Notes: generated by a model not told the origin, from the sequence alone. A DNA stretch of 64,000 bases from Bacillus cytotoxicus (GCF_023715645.1 NZ_JAMBOP010000006.1:62001-126000), one strand, 5' to 3'. Positions 1-7,358 are shown, counted from the stretch's first letter. Program-made: numbers and translations.

Positions 1-301
1 TAAATGTTTCGAGTATAATCCCTTGCTCTTTCATGCCGCCACGTCCTAGACGGTCCATATCCATACAGAGAACAGCGTCATATTTTTTATCCTCAACTTC
101 TTGTAGAAGTTTTAACATTTCTGGACGATGCACAAGGCTTTCACCAGAAACAATTTCTTCATGTACGGCTACGATATTCAAGTTTTTTTCTTTAGCAACT
201 TTTAAAAGCGCTGTTCTATGCTTGGCTAATGTTTCACCTTCTCCACGAGCTTCAGCTTCCAGATCAGCACGGGATTTACGTAAATAGATTGCTGTTTTCA
301 T
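1..301 (-). CDS. Large serine recombinase, N-terminal part (runs off the left edge)
   Basis: About 100 residues of a resolvase-type catalytic domain are visible. The start ATG at 299-301 follows AAGGAGG. The N-terminus MKTAIYLRKSRAD holds the probable nucleophile serine (residue 10), and MDMDRLGRGGMKEQG near residue 85-99 is the conserved Asp-Arg...Arg motif of the family. Such enzymes integrate and excise phages and catalyse developmental excision of skin-type elements (SpoIVCA in B. subtilis). Its place at the tip of the element, pointing away from the phage genes, fits that role. The DNA-binding half is outside the window. It has its own start and a candidate promoter (TATAAT on the minus strand at 327-332). 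Confidence 0.88.
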   Translation of the reverse strand, partial: MKTAIYLRKSRADLEAEARGEGETLAKHRTALLKVAKEKNLNIVAVHEEIVSGESLVHRPEMLKLLQEVEDKKYDAVLCMDMDRLGRGGMKEQGIILETF

Positions 302-326
302 AGCAATTCCTCCTTAATTAATATCC

Positions 327-339
327 ATTATACGAAAAG
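327..339 (-). promoter_or_regulatory. Candidate recombinase promoter overlapping a repressor half-operator
   Basis: On the minus strand a TATAAT -10 box lies at 327-332, 25 bases upstream of the recombinase start. The plus-strand bases 329-339, TATACGAAAAG, equal the first 11 bases of the operator at 2127-2141. The -35 box is weak (TTCTTT at 17-bp spacing). Repression by the prophage ImmR-like protein is an inference. Confidence 0.4.
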
Positions 340-380
340 GAAACAGGATAAAGAAGTAAATATGATACATAGAAAAAGAA

Positions 381-402
381 AAGCTCATAAAATTATGAGC
401 TT
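381..402 (-). terminator. Terminator of the repressor operon
   Basis: AAGCTCATAA and its complement TTATGAGCTT form a perfect stem just after the stop of the leftward membrane-protein gene. In the minus direction it is followed by a T-rich tract, so it should end the leftward transcript before the recombinase gene. Confidence 0.7.
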
Positions 403-408
403 GAAAAA

Positions 409-1140
409 TTATTGAACAATCACGAATTTTTTGAAGTACGCTGTTCTTTTAGTCTTATTGTACACATACGGATTATTAAATTTCTTTTGCCAAGATTGGT
501 CTTCGGGGCTTAAGCTTTCGATTTTAAATCCAAGATACTCATTTAAGGATTTTCTATCCAGATTTATACTGTATGTTTTTCCTTCGAATGGAAGAGTCAT
601 TTTTACATCATTTAAGTTTGGAAATTGTCTTAGTAATCTAGCTGGTTCACCCACAAGTATTTTTTCAATAGCATATCCAGTTGAAAAATAGTCTTTATAC
701 ACGTCTTCTGTCATATTAGAATCAGGTTTTTGAGATTTATAAGATGTATAAGAATCATGGTATGTAATTTCGGCTTCATTGTTATTTAACTTAATATCTT
801 TAATGAAGACTCCACCTCTAATGTTTTTGGCATAATCAACAAACTTATCTTGAGTCATTTCTGTCTTATTAGAGTTATTTGTTTCTTTTTGTTTATCTTC
901 TTTTTTTCCTTCGGTAGAAACTGTTTGTGTTTTTTCTTTTGTTTTCTTTTGATTTGTTTTATCAGAAGTTGCTACTGCAGAAATAAGAAAAATAATAGAT
1001 AAAATAAATGCTATACCAGTAAATTTGAAGAATTTCTTTGTATTTTGTTTTTTCTTAAAAAGAAAAACAAATGATGTAATTAGTAAAATAAAGGTAGATA
1101 TTACTGCTAATAAAAGTAATGTAGAAAAAAATCCATTCAT
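409..1140 (-). CDS. Prophage membrane protein of unknown function
   Basis: A 243-residue protein. Residues about 5-28 and 40-58 are two hydrophobic segments separated by a Lys-rich turn (LFKKKQNTKKFFKF). A low-complexity Lys/Thr/Glu linker follows (about 63-98), then a soluble domain of about 140 residues that should face outward if the two segments form a hairpin. I do not recognise the domain. It is the last gene of the leftward operon after immR and immA, 31 bp from immA, and ends at a terminator. Superinfection exclusion or another lysogeny-conversion role is possible by position only. Confidence 0.75.
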   Translation of the reverse strand: MNGFFSTLLLLAVISTFILLITSFVFLFKKKQNTKKFFKFTGIAFILSIIFLISAVATSDKTNQKKTKEKTQTVSTEGKKEDKQKETNNSNKTEMTQDKFVDYAKNIRGGVFIKDIKLNNNEAEITYHDSYTSYKSQKPDSNMTEDVYKDYFSTGYAIEKILVGEPARLLRQFPNLNDVKMTLPFEGKTYSINLDRKSLNEYLGFKIESLSPEDQSWQKKFNNPYVYNKTKRTAYFKKFVIVQ

Positions 1141-1171
1141 TTCTATCGCTCCTAGTATGTAATTTAAATAT

Positions 1172-1612
1172 TTATTTTAATGACTCATATGTTTTCAATT
1201 GAGCAAAACTTTGTGGGACACCGTAAATTTCAGCAACTTCTTGAATAGAAAGGTTTGTATTTTCATATTCAGAAATCATCTCGTCAGTCAACAGCAACTC
1301 CACAGCAAATGTATTCGCTTCAATTTCTAGTCGTCCTACTGAAAAAAAGGTTTGGTTACGTAAGAATGGGGTATTTGCTTTTGGATGAAGCAAAGCGTGT
1401 CCAAGCTCATGCGCGCAAACAAATCGCTGGATTGTTTCGTTAATTTGATTATTAATATGAATGAATTTAAGGCGTTTATAAGAGCTGTAAAAACCGAGAG
1501 TGTTCCCTAGGTCTTCATACAGCACTATAATTTCATTTTGCCTGGCAATATCGAAAGGATCTGTTGATTCATGTTTTTTTATGATGTGTAGTACGTATTC
1601 TTTGATGACCAT
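1172..1612 (-). CDS. immA: ImmA/IrrE-family metallopeptidase (anti-repressor protease)
   Basis: A 146-residue protein with the zinc-protease motif AHELGH (His68, Glu69, His72) and a downstream EIEANTFA segment (Glu98) that supplies the third metal ligand in this family. In ICEBs1 and phage phi105, ImmA cleaves the repressor ImmR after DNA damage or quorum signals. Here it lies 15 bp downstream of an ImmR-like repressor in the same operon, the classic arrangement. Cleavage of the neighbouring repressor, and hence prophage induction, is inferred from family and context. Confidence 0.85.
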   Translation of the reverse strand: MVIKEYVLHIIKKHESTDPFDIARQNEIIVLYEDLGNTLGFYSSYKRLKFIHINNQINETIQRFVCAHELGHALLHPKANTPFLRNQTFFSVGRLEIEANTFAVELLLTDEMISEYENTNLSIQEVAEIYGVPQSFAQLKTYESLK

Positions 1613-1627
1613 TTTGATGCGCTCCTT

Positions 1628-2068
1628 TTATTCTTTTCGATATTTTTTAGGAGTGAATTTCTGTTTAGCTAATTGTTTAGCCATCCGCATCGAATTTTCA
1701 AGAGAGATACGAATCATTTCTTTTGTATGCTCATCTATTGGTTCTCCATCAAACATTAACGCTTCTTCACTATTTCCGAGGTCTTCTAATGTTTTTTCTA
1801 GATCTTTTGCAATATCACGTTCTTCTTTTGCTGACAAATTTGGTAGTGCGTTAGATGATAATTCTTTTTTATCTGTTCTACCTAATAAATAGTCAGTTGA
1901 TACTTCGAAAAAATCAGCAATTTTCTCTAGCGTTTCATAATCCGGTTGTCTAAAACCTCTTTCATAGTTAGAAAGATTTTGATTAGGTATTTTTAACTTT
2001 TCAGCTAGCATTTTTTGTGTAAGGTTTTTACTATCTCGTAAAGAGCGTATTCTTAATCCGAGAGTCAT
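1628..2068 (-). CDS. immR: ImmR/CI-like prophage repressor
   Basis: A 146-residue protein with an N-terminal XRE helix-turn-helix (about 5-62, with LTQKMLAEKLKIPNQNLSNY) and an acidic C-terminal region ending in helices, like ImmR of ICEBs1. It is transcribed leftwards, divergent from the Cro-like gene at 2223, with operator palindromes between them. It should hold the lysogenic state by binding these sites and be removed by the adjacent ImmA protease. No peptidase domain is present, so it is not a LexA/CI-type self-cleaving repressor. Confidence 0.85.
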   Translation of the reverse strand: MTLGLRIRSLRDSKNLTQKMLAEKLKIPNQNLSNYERGFRQPDYETLEKIADFFEVSTDYLLGRTDKKELSSNALPNLSAKEERDIAKDLEKTLEDLGNSEEALMFDGEPIDEHTKEMIRISLENSMRMAKQLAKQKFTPKKYRKE

Positions 2069-2126
2069 AGTACTCCTCCTTTCGATAAACTAATTGTATA
2101 TTATTATTCAAAATGAATAAAATTTA

Positions 2127-2141
2127 TATACGAAAAGTATA
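2127..2141. promoter_or_regulatory. Repressor operator O1
   Basis: TATACGAAAAGTATA is a 15-bp near-palindrome between the divergent repressor and Cro-like genes. It differs by one base from the perfect sites at 2191 and 2419. It lies nearest the repressor gene and could serve in autoregulation. Confidence 0.7.
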
Positions 2142-2149
2142 AAAATGTA

Positions 2150-2178
2150 TTGACTTATACGTTTCGTAGAATTATTAT
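2150..2178 (+). promoter_or_regulatory. Rightward early promoter with operator O2 in its spacer
   Basis: TTGACT (2150-2155) and TATTAT (2173-2178) are separated by exactly 17 bp, a good sigma-A promoter for the Cro-like gene. The palindrome at 2156-2170 (TATACGTTTCGTAGA, one mismatch from consensus on the other strand) fills the spacer, so a bound repressor would block RNA polymerase. Confidence 0.75.
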
Positions 2179-2190
2179 TAAGGTACAGGT

Positions 2191-2205
2191 TATACGAAAC
2201 GTATA
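2191..2205. promoter_or_regulatory. Repressor operator O3
   Basis: TATACGAAACGTATA is a perfect palindrome just downstream of the early promoter -10 box and upstream of the ribosome site of the Cro-like gene. Its position over the transcription start suggests repression. Confidence 0.75.
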
Positions 2206-2222
2206 ATTAAGGAGGTGGCACT

Positions 2223-2414
2223 TTGAAAGTCCACGAAAAAATTAGATATATTCGCAAAAATAAAGGAATAACACAGGTTTACGTAGCGAATGAACTAGAC
2301 ATATCTGTACAAACATATAACGGATATGAGTTAGGAAGACGACGAATTGATGTTGAATTACTTAAAGAAATTGCAAAAGTATTAAAAACACCAATCGTAA
2401 ATTTTTTTAAGTAA
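2223..2414 (+). CDS. Cro-like XRE-family regulator
   Basis: A 63-residue protein that is almost only a helix-turn-helix (ITQVYVANELDISVQTYNGYE at about 16-36, recognition helix in the second half). The TTG start follows GGAGGTGGCAC. It is the first rightward gene, divergent from the repressor, and is followed at once by another copy of the operator. It should act as the Cro-type switch for lytic growth. Confidence 0.82.
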   Translation: MKVHEKIRYIRKNKGITQVYVANELDISVQTYNGYELGRRRIDVELLKEIAKVLKTPIVNFFK

Positions 2415-2418
2415 AAAA

Positions 2419-2433
2419 TATACGAAACGTATA
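2419..2433. promoter_or_regulatory. Repressor operator O4 downstream of the cro-like gene
   Basis: A second perfect copy of TATACGAAACGTATA lies 4 bp after the Cro-like stop codon and before the next gene. It may give the repressor or Cro a second control point on the early transcript (roadblock or extra promoter). Confidence 0.65.
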
Positions 2434-2480
2434 TTTAAGACTTAAAAAAATATATGCCAACAATAAAAGTAGGTGAAAAA

Positions 2481-2732
2481 ATGTCAGCACTTCAAATGGC
2501 TGTACCAGTCGGTTTGCAGCATACACATGTAGAAACCACTTCAAGAGGTGACAACATGAACAAACAAGAAGAGTATGCAGCGACTTATCAATTCGGAAAT
2601 ACAAAGGTAAATATTGTAGCACCACCGCCGAAAACAAAGAAAGAAATTGATGCAATTCTTCGTGAGTATCATATGGCTGGTTGGGCAATTATCAGAGAAA
2701 TGCGAGAAAAGGAAACAGTTATCGAGGACTAA
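2481..2732 (+). CDS. Small early phage protein, unknown function
   Basis: Three in-frame ATGs are possible: 2454 (no ribosome site), 2481 (after AGGTGAAAAA) and 2556 (after AGAGGTGACAAC). I give 2481; the well-conserved-looking part, MNKQEEYAATYQFGNTKV onward (58 residues), starts at 2556, so either of the last two may be right. No domain is recognised. It lies in the early operon after the Cro-like gene. Confidence 0.65.
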   Translation: MSALQMAVPVGLQHTHVETTSRGDNMNKQEEYAATYQFGNTKVNIVAPPPKTKKEIDAILREYHMAGWAIIREMREKETVIED

Positions 2733-2823
2733 TTCCTCACTTCTTACATAAAAAATAGACAAGTTATGTATTCTTTGTATTTTATTGTAATCCTTTGAAA
2801 ACTAAATATGGAGGCGAACAAAT

Positions 2824-3414
2824 ATGGGAACAGCACGTATTTACAGTAATTCATCAATCGGAATGTTATTACAAAATGCAAGAGAGTGTTGTGAAAATGC
2901 ACATTATAGAACGAAGAAAGGTTTATCAGAGTATCTCGGTATTACACATGAGCGTTTAACGCGCATTGAATCGGGTCTCTCTAAACCAGAATTTGAGCTT
3001 GCTATGGATTGGTGCCATGCAACAGGGGCAAGTTTAAACAAAGAAGCGATAAAGCATATATATGGTGTTGCTTTACCTCCTACAGATCCACGATTAACTC
3101 AAGATGTTAATTTGCAGTTGATGAACTATATCAAACAAGCTGAGGAAGGCATTGCAGCAGCCAAAGAAATTATGAATTTACAAATTACAACAAGAGCATG
3201 GCAAATAGATGAAAAGAAGAAACACGAATACGCAGTTCATGCAAAGGAAATCTTCGATACAATCCAAGCTACACAATGTGTAATACAAGCATTAGAACAA
3301 GTTCATTTTGGAATTATGGAACAAATACAAAAAAGCTGGTTGCAAAAAGCGATGTCAGATAATGTAGTCATTCAAACGGTAGATAGTTTAATGGCCCTAA
3401 CAAAAGCGTTGTAA
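2824..3414 (+). CDS. Phage protein with N-terminal XRE-like helix-turn-helix
   Basis: A 196-residue protein with a start ATG 7 bases after GGAGG. Residues about 12-60 resemble an XRE helix-turn-helix (KKGLSEYLGITHERLTRIES). The remaining 130 residues are predicted helical, with no recognised enzyme motif. Likely an early DNA-binding regulator; the target is unknown. The next gene starts 15 bp downstream with its own GGAGG site. Confidence 0.75.
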   Translation: MGTARIYSNSSIGMLLQNARECCENAHYRTKKGLSEYLGITHERLTRIESGLSKPEFELAMDWCHATGASLNKEAIKHIYGVALPPTDPRLTQDVNLQLMNYIKQAEEGIAAAKEIMNLQITTRAWQIDEKKKHEYAVHAKEIFDTIQATQCVIQALEQVHFGIMEQIQKSWLQKAMSDNVVIQTVDSLMALTKAL

Positions 3415-3428
3415 AGGAGGGGAATAAA

Positions 3429-3710
3429 ATGACACGTAAAAAAGAGATTGAGTTTTCGCTTCAAATTCAATTGCGATTAATTAAAGACTTACAGCATCGA
3501 ATTGGATTTTTAGAAAAACAAATTACTGAAAATGAAAGTAAAGCAGACGCATCTTTAAAAATTGTCGATCGAGAAAATTTGGTTAACTTTGGAATGTACA
3601 GTGCATTTGCTAGTGCTCAAGAAAGAGAACTGATGAATGCAAAAGCATATTTAAAAGAATTAGAACAATCTATTGAACTACTTACTGGGAAAGGTGGTAA
3701 AAACAAATGA
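3429..3710 (+). CDS. Small coiled-coil phage protein
   Basis: A 93-residue, highly charged helical protein (heptad-like pattern from about 8 to 38 and 62 to 84). The start follows GGAGGGGAATAAA. It overlaps the next gene by 4 bp, which implies translational coupling. No function recognised. Confidence 0.7.
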   Translation: MTRKKEIEFSLQIQLRLIKDLQHRIGFLEKQITENESKADASLKIVDRENLVNFGMYSAFASAQERELMNAKAYLKELEQSIELLTGKGGKNK

Positions 3711-3928
3711 CAGTAGATTATCAAAATCCTAGTTTACATGAGTATAAAGAATTGATTCGTTTTGATGCAAGGCTAAACGGAGAAGTAAAAATAGCTAAAA
3801 CGTTTGGGGATTACAGCAAAGTAGAAAAGTTAAATCAAGAAAAGAAATTAGTTGGAATCAGAATACAAATTATCGAAGCGGCATTCATTTTAAAACATAA
3901 AAGTACAAAAGAAAAAGCTACCGCCTAG
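3707..3928 (+). CDS. Small helical phage protein
   Basis: A 73-residue Lys/Glu-rich protein coupled to the preceding gene by an ATGA overlap. Function not recognised. Its stop codon lies inside an AGCTAC...GTAGCT inverted repeat that may weaken readthrough into the structured intergenic region that follows. Confidence 0.65.
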   Translation: MTVDYQNPSLHEYKELIRFDARLNGEVKIAKTFGDYSKVEKLNQEKKLVGIRIQIIEAAFILKHKSTKEKATA

Positions 3929-3986
3929 ACAACAGTAGCTCACAATAAATTCAACAAAGCAATTATAACATTTTATTAATGATTTA

Positions 3987-4084
3987 GACAAGCCGTTGTG
4001 CTTGTCGTTATGACCAGAAAGGGTTGTTACCCCATCCCTTTAAAAATGATTCTCCTTTCTGGTTGTAACGATGCGTACAGCATC
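3987..4084. other. Three consecutive stem-loops, candidate structured RNA or regulatory element
   Basis: Hairpin 1 pairs GACAAGC (3987-3993) with GCTTGTC (4000-4006). Hairpin 2 pairs CGTTA and ACCAGAAAGG (4006-4010, 4013-4022) with CCTTTCTGGT and TAACG (4054-4063, 4066-4070) across a matched TG/TG internal loop. Hairpin 3 pairs GATGC (4070-4074) with GCATC (4080-4084). They abut one another with no spacing and lie upstream of the gene at 4113. No reading frame covers them. Confidence 0.55.
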
Positions 4085-4112
4085 AAATTTAAATAAAAAA
4101 GAGGTGTGAATT

Positions 4113-4397
4113 ATGACAATTAAATATGATCGTCTACATGATCTTGTTCTTCCAAAAGATGTGGACCATGCAAATAAATTAACTGATTGCATGTTGAAGT
4201 ATATGAATAATGCATTTACAGCTGAAACATCGGAAAAATATGAACGTTGGTGTGAAGAGTTCGATCGTTGTGCCCATGAATTCTTATTGCTTCGTAAAGC
4301 AAAAGAGGAGCATGAGGTATCTAAAAGCTACTGTGTGGTGATTAAGGGGCTTCAAGCGAATGGAGTTAATGCTTCTTTAGTGAAGCGAAAGAAATAA
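4113..4397 (+). CDS. Early phage protein, unknown function
   Basis: A 94-residue protein with start ATG after AGAGGTGTGAATT. It is largely helical and contains Cys residues (CMLKYM, WCEEFDRC), but without a clear metal-binding spacing. No family recognised. It follows the three-hairpin element and precedes a hairpin at 4400-4427. Confidence 0.65.
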   Translation: MTIKYDRLHDLVLPKDVDHANKLTDCMLKYMNNAFTAETSEKYERWCEEFDRCAHEFLLLRKAKEEHEVSKSYCVVIKGLQANGVNASLVKRKK

Positions 4398-4399
4398 AA

Positions 4400-4427
4400 A
4401 ATCTACCGCTTAGCAGAGCGATAGATT
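4400..4427 (+). terminator. Hairpin after early gene, possible weak terminator
   Basis: AATCTACCGCT (4400-4410) pairs with AGCGATAGATT (4417-4427) with one internal mismatch. A poor T tract follows, so it may be a processing or attenuation hairpin instead. Confidence 0.4.
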
Positions 4428-4497
4428 AAGCACTTTTAAAAATTAAGTTAGGTTAATTATACCAAATTAAACGCTGGACAACAATGGAGGATGTTGC

Positions 4498-4677
4498 ATG
4501 ATTTTAGACAAAACATTACATAGAGTGTTGCTGAATCCTAAGATATTTCAGCAAGCGACATCAGAGCAACACCTCATTCAGTTAGTGCAGAAGTATCTTG
4601 AAAAAGGATATAAGAATTATCGCTTATCGCGCATAGAAGATGAATTTGCGATATGTGAACGAACATTAAGCGAATAA
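4498..4677 (+). CDS. Small helical phage protein (59 residues)
   Basis: An ATG preceded by ATGGAGGATGTTGC opens a 59-residue frame beginning MILDKTLHRVLLNPKIF and ending RTLSE. The good ribosome site and tight spacing to the replication gene (19 bp) support it. Composition suggests a compact helical protein; function unknown. Confidence 0.6.
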   Translation: MILDKTLHRVLLNPKIFQQATSEQHLIQLVQKYLEKGYKNYRLSRIEDEFAICERTLSE

Positions 4678-4696
4678 GAAAAGGCTGGTGATACTT

Positions 4697-5467
4697 GTGT
4701 CAGGGTGGATAAAAATTCACAGAAAGATTACAGAGAGTGCAATTTGGTCAGATCCACGAAAGTTAAAATTATGGATGCTTTGTCTATTAAAAGCAAGTCA
4801 TAAAGATCGTGAAGTATTGGTTGGAAATAAGCTAGTTAAATTAGAGCCAGGGCAATTTGTAACAGGTCGTGATTCACTGGCTGAAGAGTTTAATAAAGGA
4901 ATGAAAAAGGATGATCGGATAACTCCGAGAGGTCTTTGGAAATGGATAAAACTTTTCGAAACAGCTAATTTTTGTTCCATCAAGTCAACAACGAAATATA
5001 GCGTCATTACTGTGATTAAGTGGAGTGAATTCCAACAGAGTTCCACAACTGTTCCAACAGAGTTCCAACAGAGTTCCACAAACAAGAATGTAAAGAATAA
5101 TGTTGTTGTTGAGGAAGAGCAAAATGAATCAAACGAAAATCAAATAAATCTAATTGCAGATAGATATATGCAATTAAAAGGACGCGGTTTTCCAAGTCCA
5201 GAAGATTATCAAACTATCACTGAACTATTACAATACAACGTTCCTGTAAAAGACATTCTATTTTACCTAGAAGAATGTTTTAGAAATTATAGGCCTAAGC
5301 ATACGATGGATCGCATTAATTCGTTTAAGTATTGTGCAAGGTACATTTACGAAAGATGGAATGCTCAGCAAGTAAGTAATAAGCCTCTAACGGTGATTCA
5401 AGGCCAACAAAGAAAACCGAGTAAACGCCAATCAAGAAACGATGAATTACTTGCTAAATACGAATAG
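4697..5467 (+). CDS. DnaD-like phage replication initiator (replisome organizer)
   Basis: The GTG at 4697 after GGCTGGTGATACTT gives MSGWIKIHRKI, the usual start of phage replisome-organizer proteins; an in-frame GTG at 4688 is less likely. The N-terminal about 110 residues form a winged-helix initiator domain, a Gln/Ser/Thr linker spans about 112-130, and the C-terminal part (about 150-215) resembles a DnaD helicase-loading domain. It lies next to a helicase loader and DnaB-like helicase. The linker is encoded by 11-bp DNA repeats that may be the phage origin. Confidence 0.85.
   Translation: MSGWIKIHRKITESAIWSDPRKLKLWMLCLLKASHKDREVLVGNKLVKLEPGQFVTGRDSLAEEFNKGMKKDDRITPRGLWKWIKLFETANFCSIKSTTKYSVITVIKWSEFQQSSTTVPTEFQQSSTNKNVKNNVVVEEEQNESNENQINLIADRYMQLKGRGFPSPEDYQTITELLQYNVPVKDILFYLEECFRNYRPKHTMDRINSFKYCARYIYERWNAQQVSNKPLTVIQGQQRKPSKRQSRNDELLAKYE
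5030..5084 (+). repeat. Five tandem 11-bp iterons inside the initiator gene, candidate replication origin
   Basis: Units at 5030, 5041, 5052, 5063 and 5074 read TTCCAACAGAG, TTCCACAACTG, TTCCAACAGAG, TTCCAACAGAG, TTCCACAAACA. The period of 11 is not a multiple of 3, so the reading frame rotates through the units. This argues for conservation at the DNA level, as expected for initiator-binding iterons placed inside the initiator gene. Confidence 0.6.
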
Positions 5468-5479
5468 AGAGGATACGAA

Positions 5480-5827
5480 ATGGAAAAGAAAGAGGTTGTT
5501 AGTCTTTTAAGATATATTGTTGCGGTTTACCCACACTTTGAGCTTTCAGATGATCTAGTAAAAGTATGGATTGACTTAATGAAAGATGCACCGTATGCAG
5601 AGACATTTGAAAATTTGAAGGCACATTGTAAAACAAATAAGTTTCCGCCTAAACCAGCAGAACTATTGTACGAAGAGAAAAGTAGTGGCCCAACGGTGTA
5701 TGGCACGAAACAATTATTCAAACAATGGGATGAAGAAAAAAAGGATATTGCCGTACCAGAAGAAAGAGAAAAGCACTTGAAAGAGATAGCGAAGATTTTA
5801 GGAGTAAAACGGAGGGAGAGCAAATGA
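5480..5827 (+). CDS. Helicase loader of the G39P/G40P-loader type
   Basis: A 115-residue protein between the initiator and the DnaB-like helicase, overlapping the latter by 4 bp. The pattern (ALKAHCKTNKFPPKPAELL-like stretch around residues 44-62, charged flexible C-terminus) fits the phage loader-and-inhibitor family, which holds the replicative helicase and hands it to the origin complex. The assignment depends on context as much as on sequence. Confidence 0.72.
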   Translation: MEKKEVVSLLRYIVAVYPHFELSDDLVKVWIDLMKDAPYAETFENLKAHCKTNKFPPKPAELLYEEKSSGPTVYGTKQLFKQWDEEKKDIAVPEEREKHLKEIAKILGVKRRESK

Positions 5828-7167
5828 TACAAACGCTAGACTTTACAGGACTTTTCAGTACCCAAGCGGAGCAAGGACTACTTGGAGGGGTCTTGTTAGA
5901 ACCAGAAAAACTTAAAGATGTTAATTTGCAACCAGAACAATTTTACAGACCGCAGCATATCCAAATTTTCCGCACAATGCTTGAAATCGATAGTAATAAC
6001 GAACCAGTAGATTTTGTAACACTTACGTCTAGATTAGCCGAGAAAGGCATTGTAGAAAGTATAGGCGGTGTAGCTTACCTTGCACAGTTAGCGGAGACAA
6101 CACCAAGTTCTTCTAATCTGAAATACTATGAAAAAATCGTGTGGAGCAAGTGGCGTGATCGTGAGGTTGTAAGAAATACAGAAGCACTAAAACAGGCGGT
6201 GCATAGTGGAGATAATACGGAACTTGCTATACAAACACAGATGGCCGCGCTACTGAATTTGAGCAGGGAAGAGAAGAACAGTGATGGACGAATTAGAGAC
6301 GGGCTCGTTGAAATGTACGAAGAACTAGAGAATCCAATAAGAGGATTAGCTGGAATGGATACAGGATTCACTGAATTAAATCGAATGACAGCAGGTTTCA
6401 AACCTCAAGAATTAATTATTGTAGCAGCGAGGCCATCTGTAGGGAAAACAGCATTTTGTTTAAACGTAGGTAACAATGCAGCAGGGAAACATGGGGAAGG
6501 TGATGTTGTAGCTATCTTCTCACTAGAAATGAGTAAAAAAGAACTATTAAAACGAATGGTAAGTATAAACGGAAATATTGACGGAAATCGAATGAAAACA
6601 GGCGAACTGACTCCAGAAGATTGGGGAAGCGTAACGATGGCTATGGGGATAATGAATGATAAAAACATCCGCATTTTTGACGATGCGGGGATTACAACAA
6701 ACTTTATCTGGTCGAAAGTTAAAAAGTTATGTGATGAATACCCTGGGAAACGAATTATGGTTATTATCGACTACTTACAGCTGATACAAGGAAATCCAGT
6801 ACACAAAGGTAATCGTCAAGCTGAAATTGCTGAGATTAGCCGGACATTGAAAACGATGGCTCGACAACTAGATGTATGTGTCGTCGCTCTATCTCAGCTT
6901 AGCCGTGGTGTAGAAAGTCGCCAAGACAAAAGGCCTATGATGTCTGATCTACGTGAGAGCGGGCAAATTGAGCAGGATGCGGATGTTATAGCGTTCTTAT
7001 ATCGCGAAGATTATTACGATAGAGAAACAGATAACAGGAACACAATCGAAATCATTATTGGAAAACAAAGGAACGGTCCAGTTGGAGTTGTGGAATTAGC
7101 CTTTGTTAAGGAATATGGAAAGTTTGTTAATTTAGAACGTCGATTCAGTGAGAAACAGGGGGCCTAG
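5824..7167 (+). CDS. DnaB-type replicative DNA helicase (phage)
   Basis: 447 residues, the normal length for DnaB/DnaC. The N-terminal DnaB domain occupies about 10-115, then the RecA-like domain with Walker A ARPSVGKTAF (about 202-211), Walker B IIDYLQL (about 315-321), and the conserved ALSQLSRGVESR arginine-finger region near 355-366 followed by DLRESGQIEQDAD. It should unwind the phage fork as a hexamer loaded by the preceding protein. Coupled to the loader gene by ATGA. Confidence 0.95.
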   Translation: MIQTLDFTGLFSTQAEQGLLGGVLLEPEKLKDVNLQPEQFYRPQHIQIFRTMLEIDSNNEPVDFVTLTSRLAEKGIVESIGGVAYLAQLAETTPSSSNLKYYEKIVWSKWRDREVVRNTEALKQAVHSGDNTELAIQTQMAALLNLSREEKNSDGRIRDGLVEMYEELENPIRGLAGMDTGFTELNRMTAGFKPQELIIVAARPSVGKTAFCLNVGNNAAGKHGEGDVVAIFSLEMSKKELLKRMVSINGNIDGNRMKTGELTPEDWGSVTMAMGIMNDKNIRIFDDAGITTNFIWSKVKKLCDEYPGKRIMVIIDYLQLIQGNPVHKGNRQAEIAEISRTLKTMARQLDVCVVALSQLSRGVESRQDKRPMMSDLRESGQIEQDADVIAFLYREDYYDRETDNRNTIEIIIGKQRNGPVGVVELAFVKEYGKFVNLERRFSEKQGA

Positions 7168-7169
7168 TA

Positions 7170-7358
7170 ATGTTATTACGACAAGAAGTTGAGCGTAGAA
7201 GATTATTAATAATTCGCAAACTACTCGGATTAGGATTGGCTGAAATAAACGGACGGACACTAGATCAATTAACTTTAACGCAGCTTGAAGGAATTTTAAA
7301 AGTAGGCTTGCAAGTATTGGAGGCGAAAGGCAATGCCAAAGCAGTTAACAATCTTTGA
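7170..7358 (+). CDS. Small basic protein resembling the Fbp family
   Basis: A 62-residue protein starting 2 bp after the helicase gene. The pattern RRRLLIIRKLLGLGLAEI followed by LDQLTLTQLEGIL resembles short Fur-regulated basic proteins common in B. cereus, but the match is only by eye. It overlaps the next gene by 26 bp. Confidence 0.6.
   Translation: MLLRQEVERRRLLIIRKLLGLGLAEINGRTLDQLTLTQLEGILKVGLQVLEAKGNAKAVNNL

Noticed and set aside
33-287. 84-codon rightward frame at the left edge
   Set aside because: It is the reverse of the serine recombinase gene, whose motifs are clear on the other strand.
1172-2068. Reading the ImmA-like protein and its HTH neighbour as a toxin-antitoxin pair
   Set aside because: The HELGH metallopeptidase plus XRE protein next to a divergent cro and operators is the ImmA/ImmR layout; no toxin domain is seen.
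5030-5084. CRISPR-like array
   Set aside because: Units are only 11 bp, without spacers, inside a coding gene.
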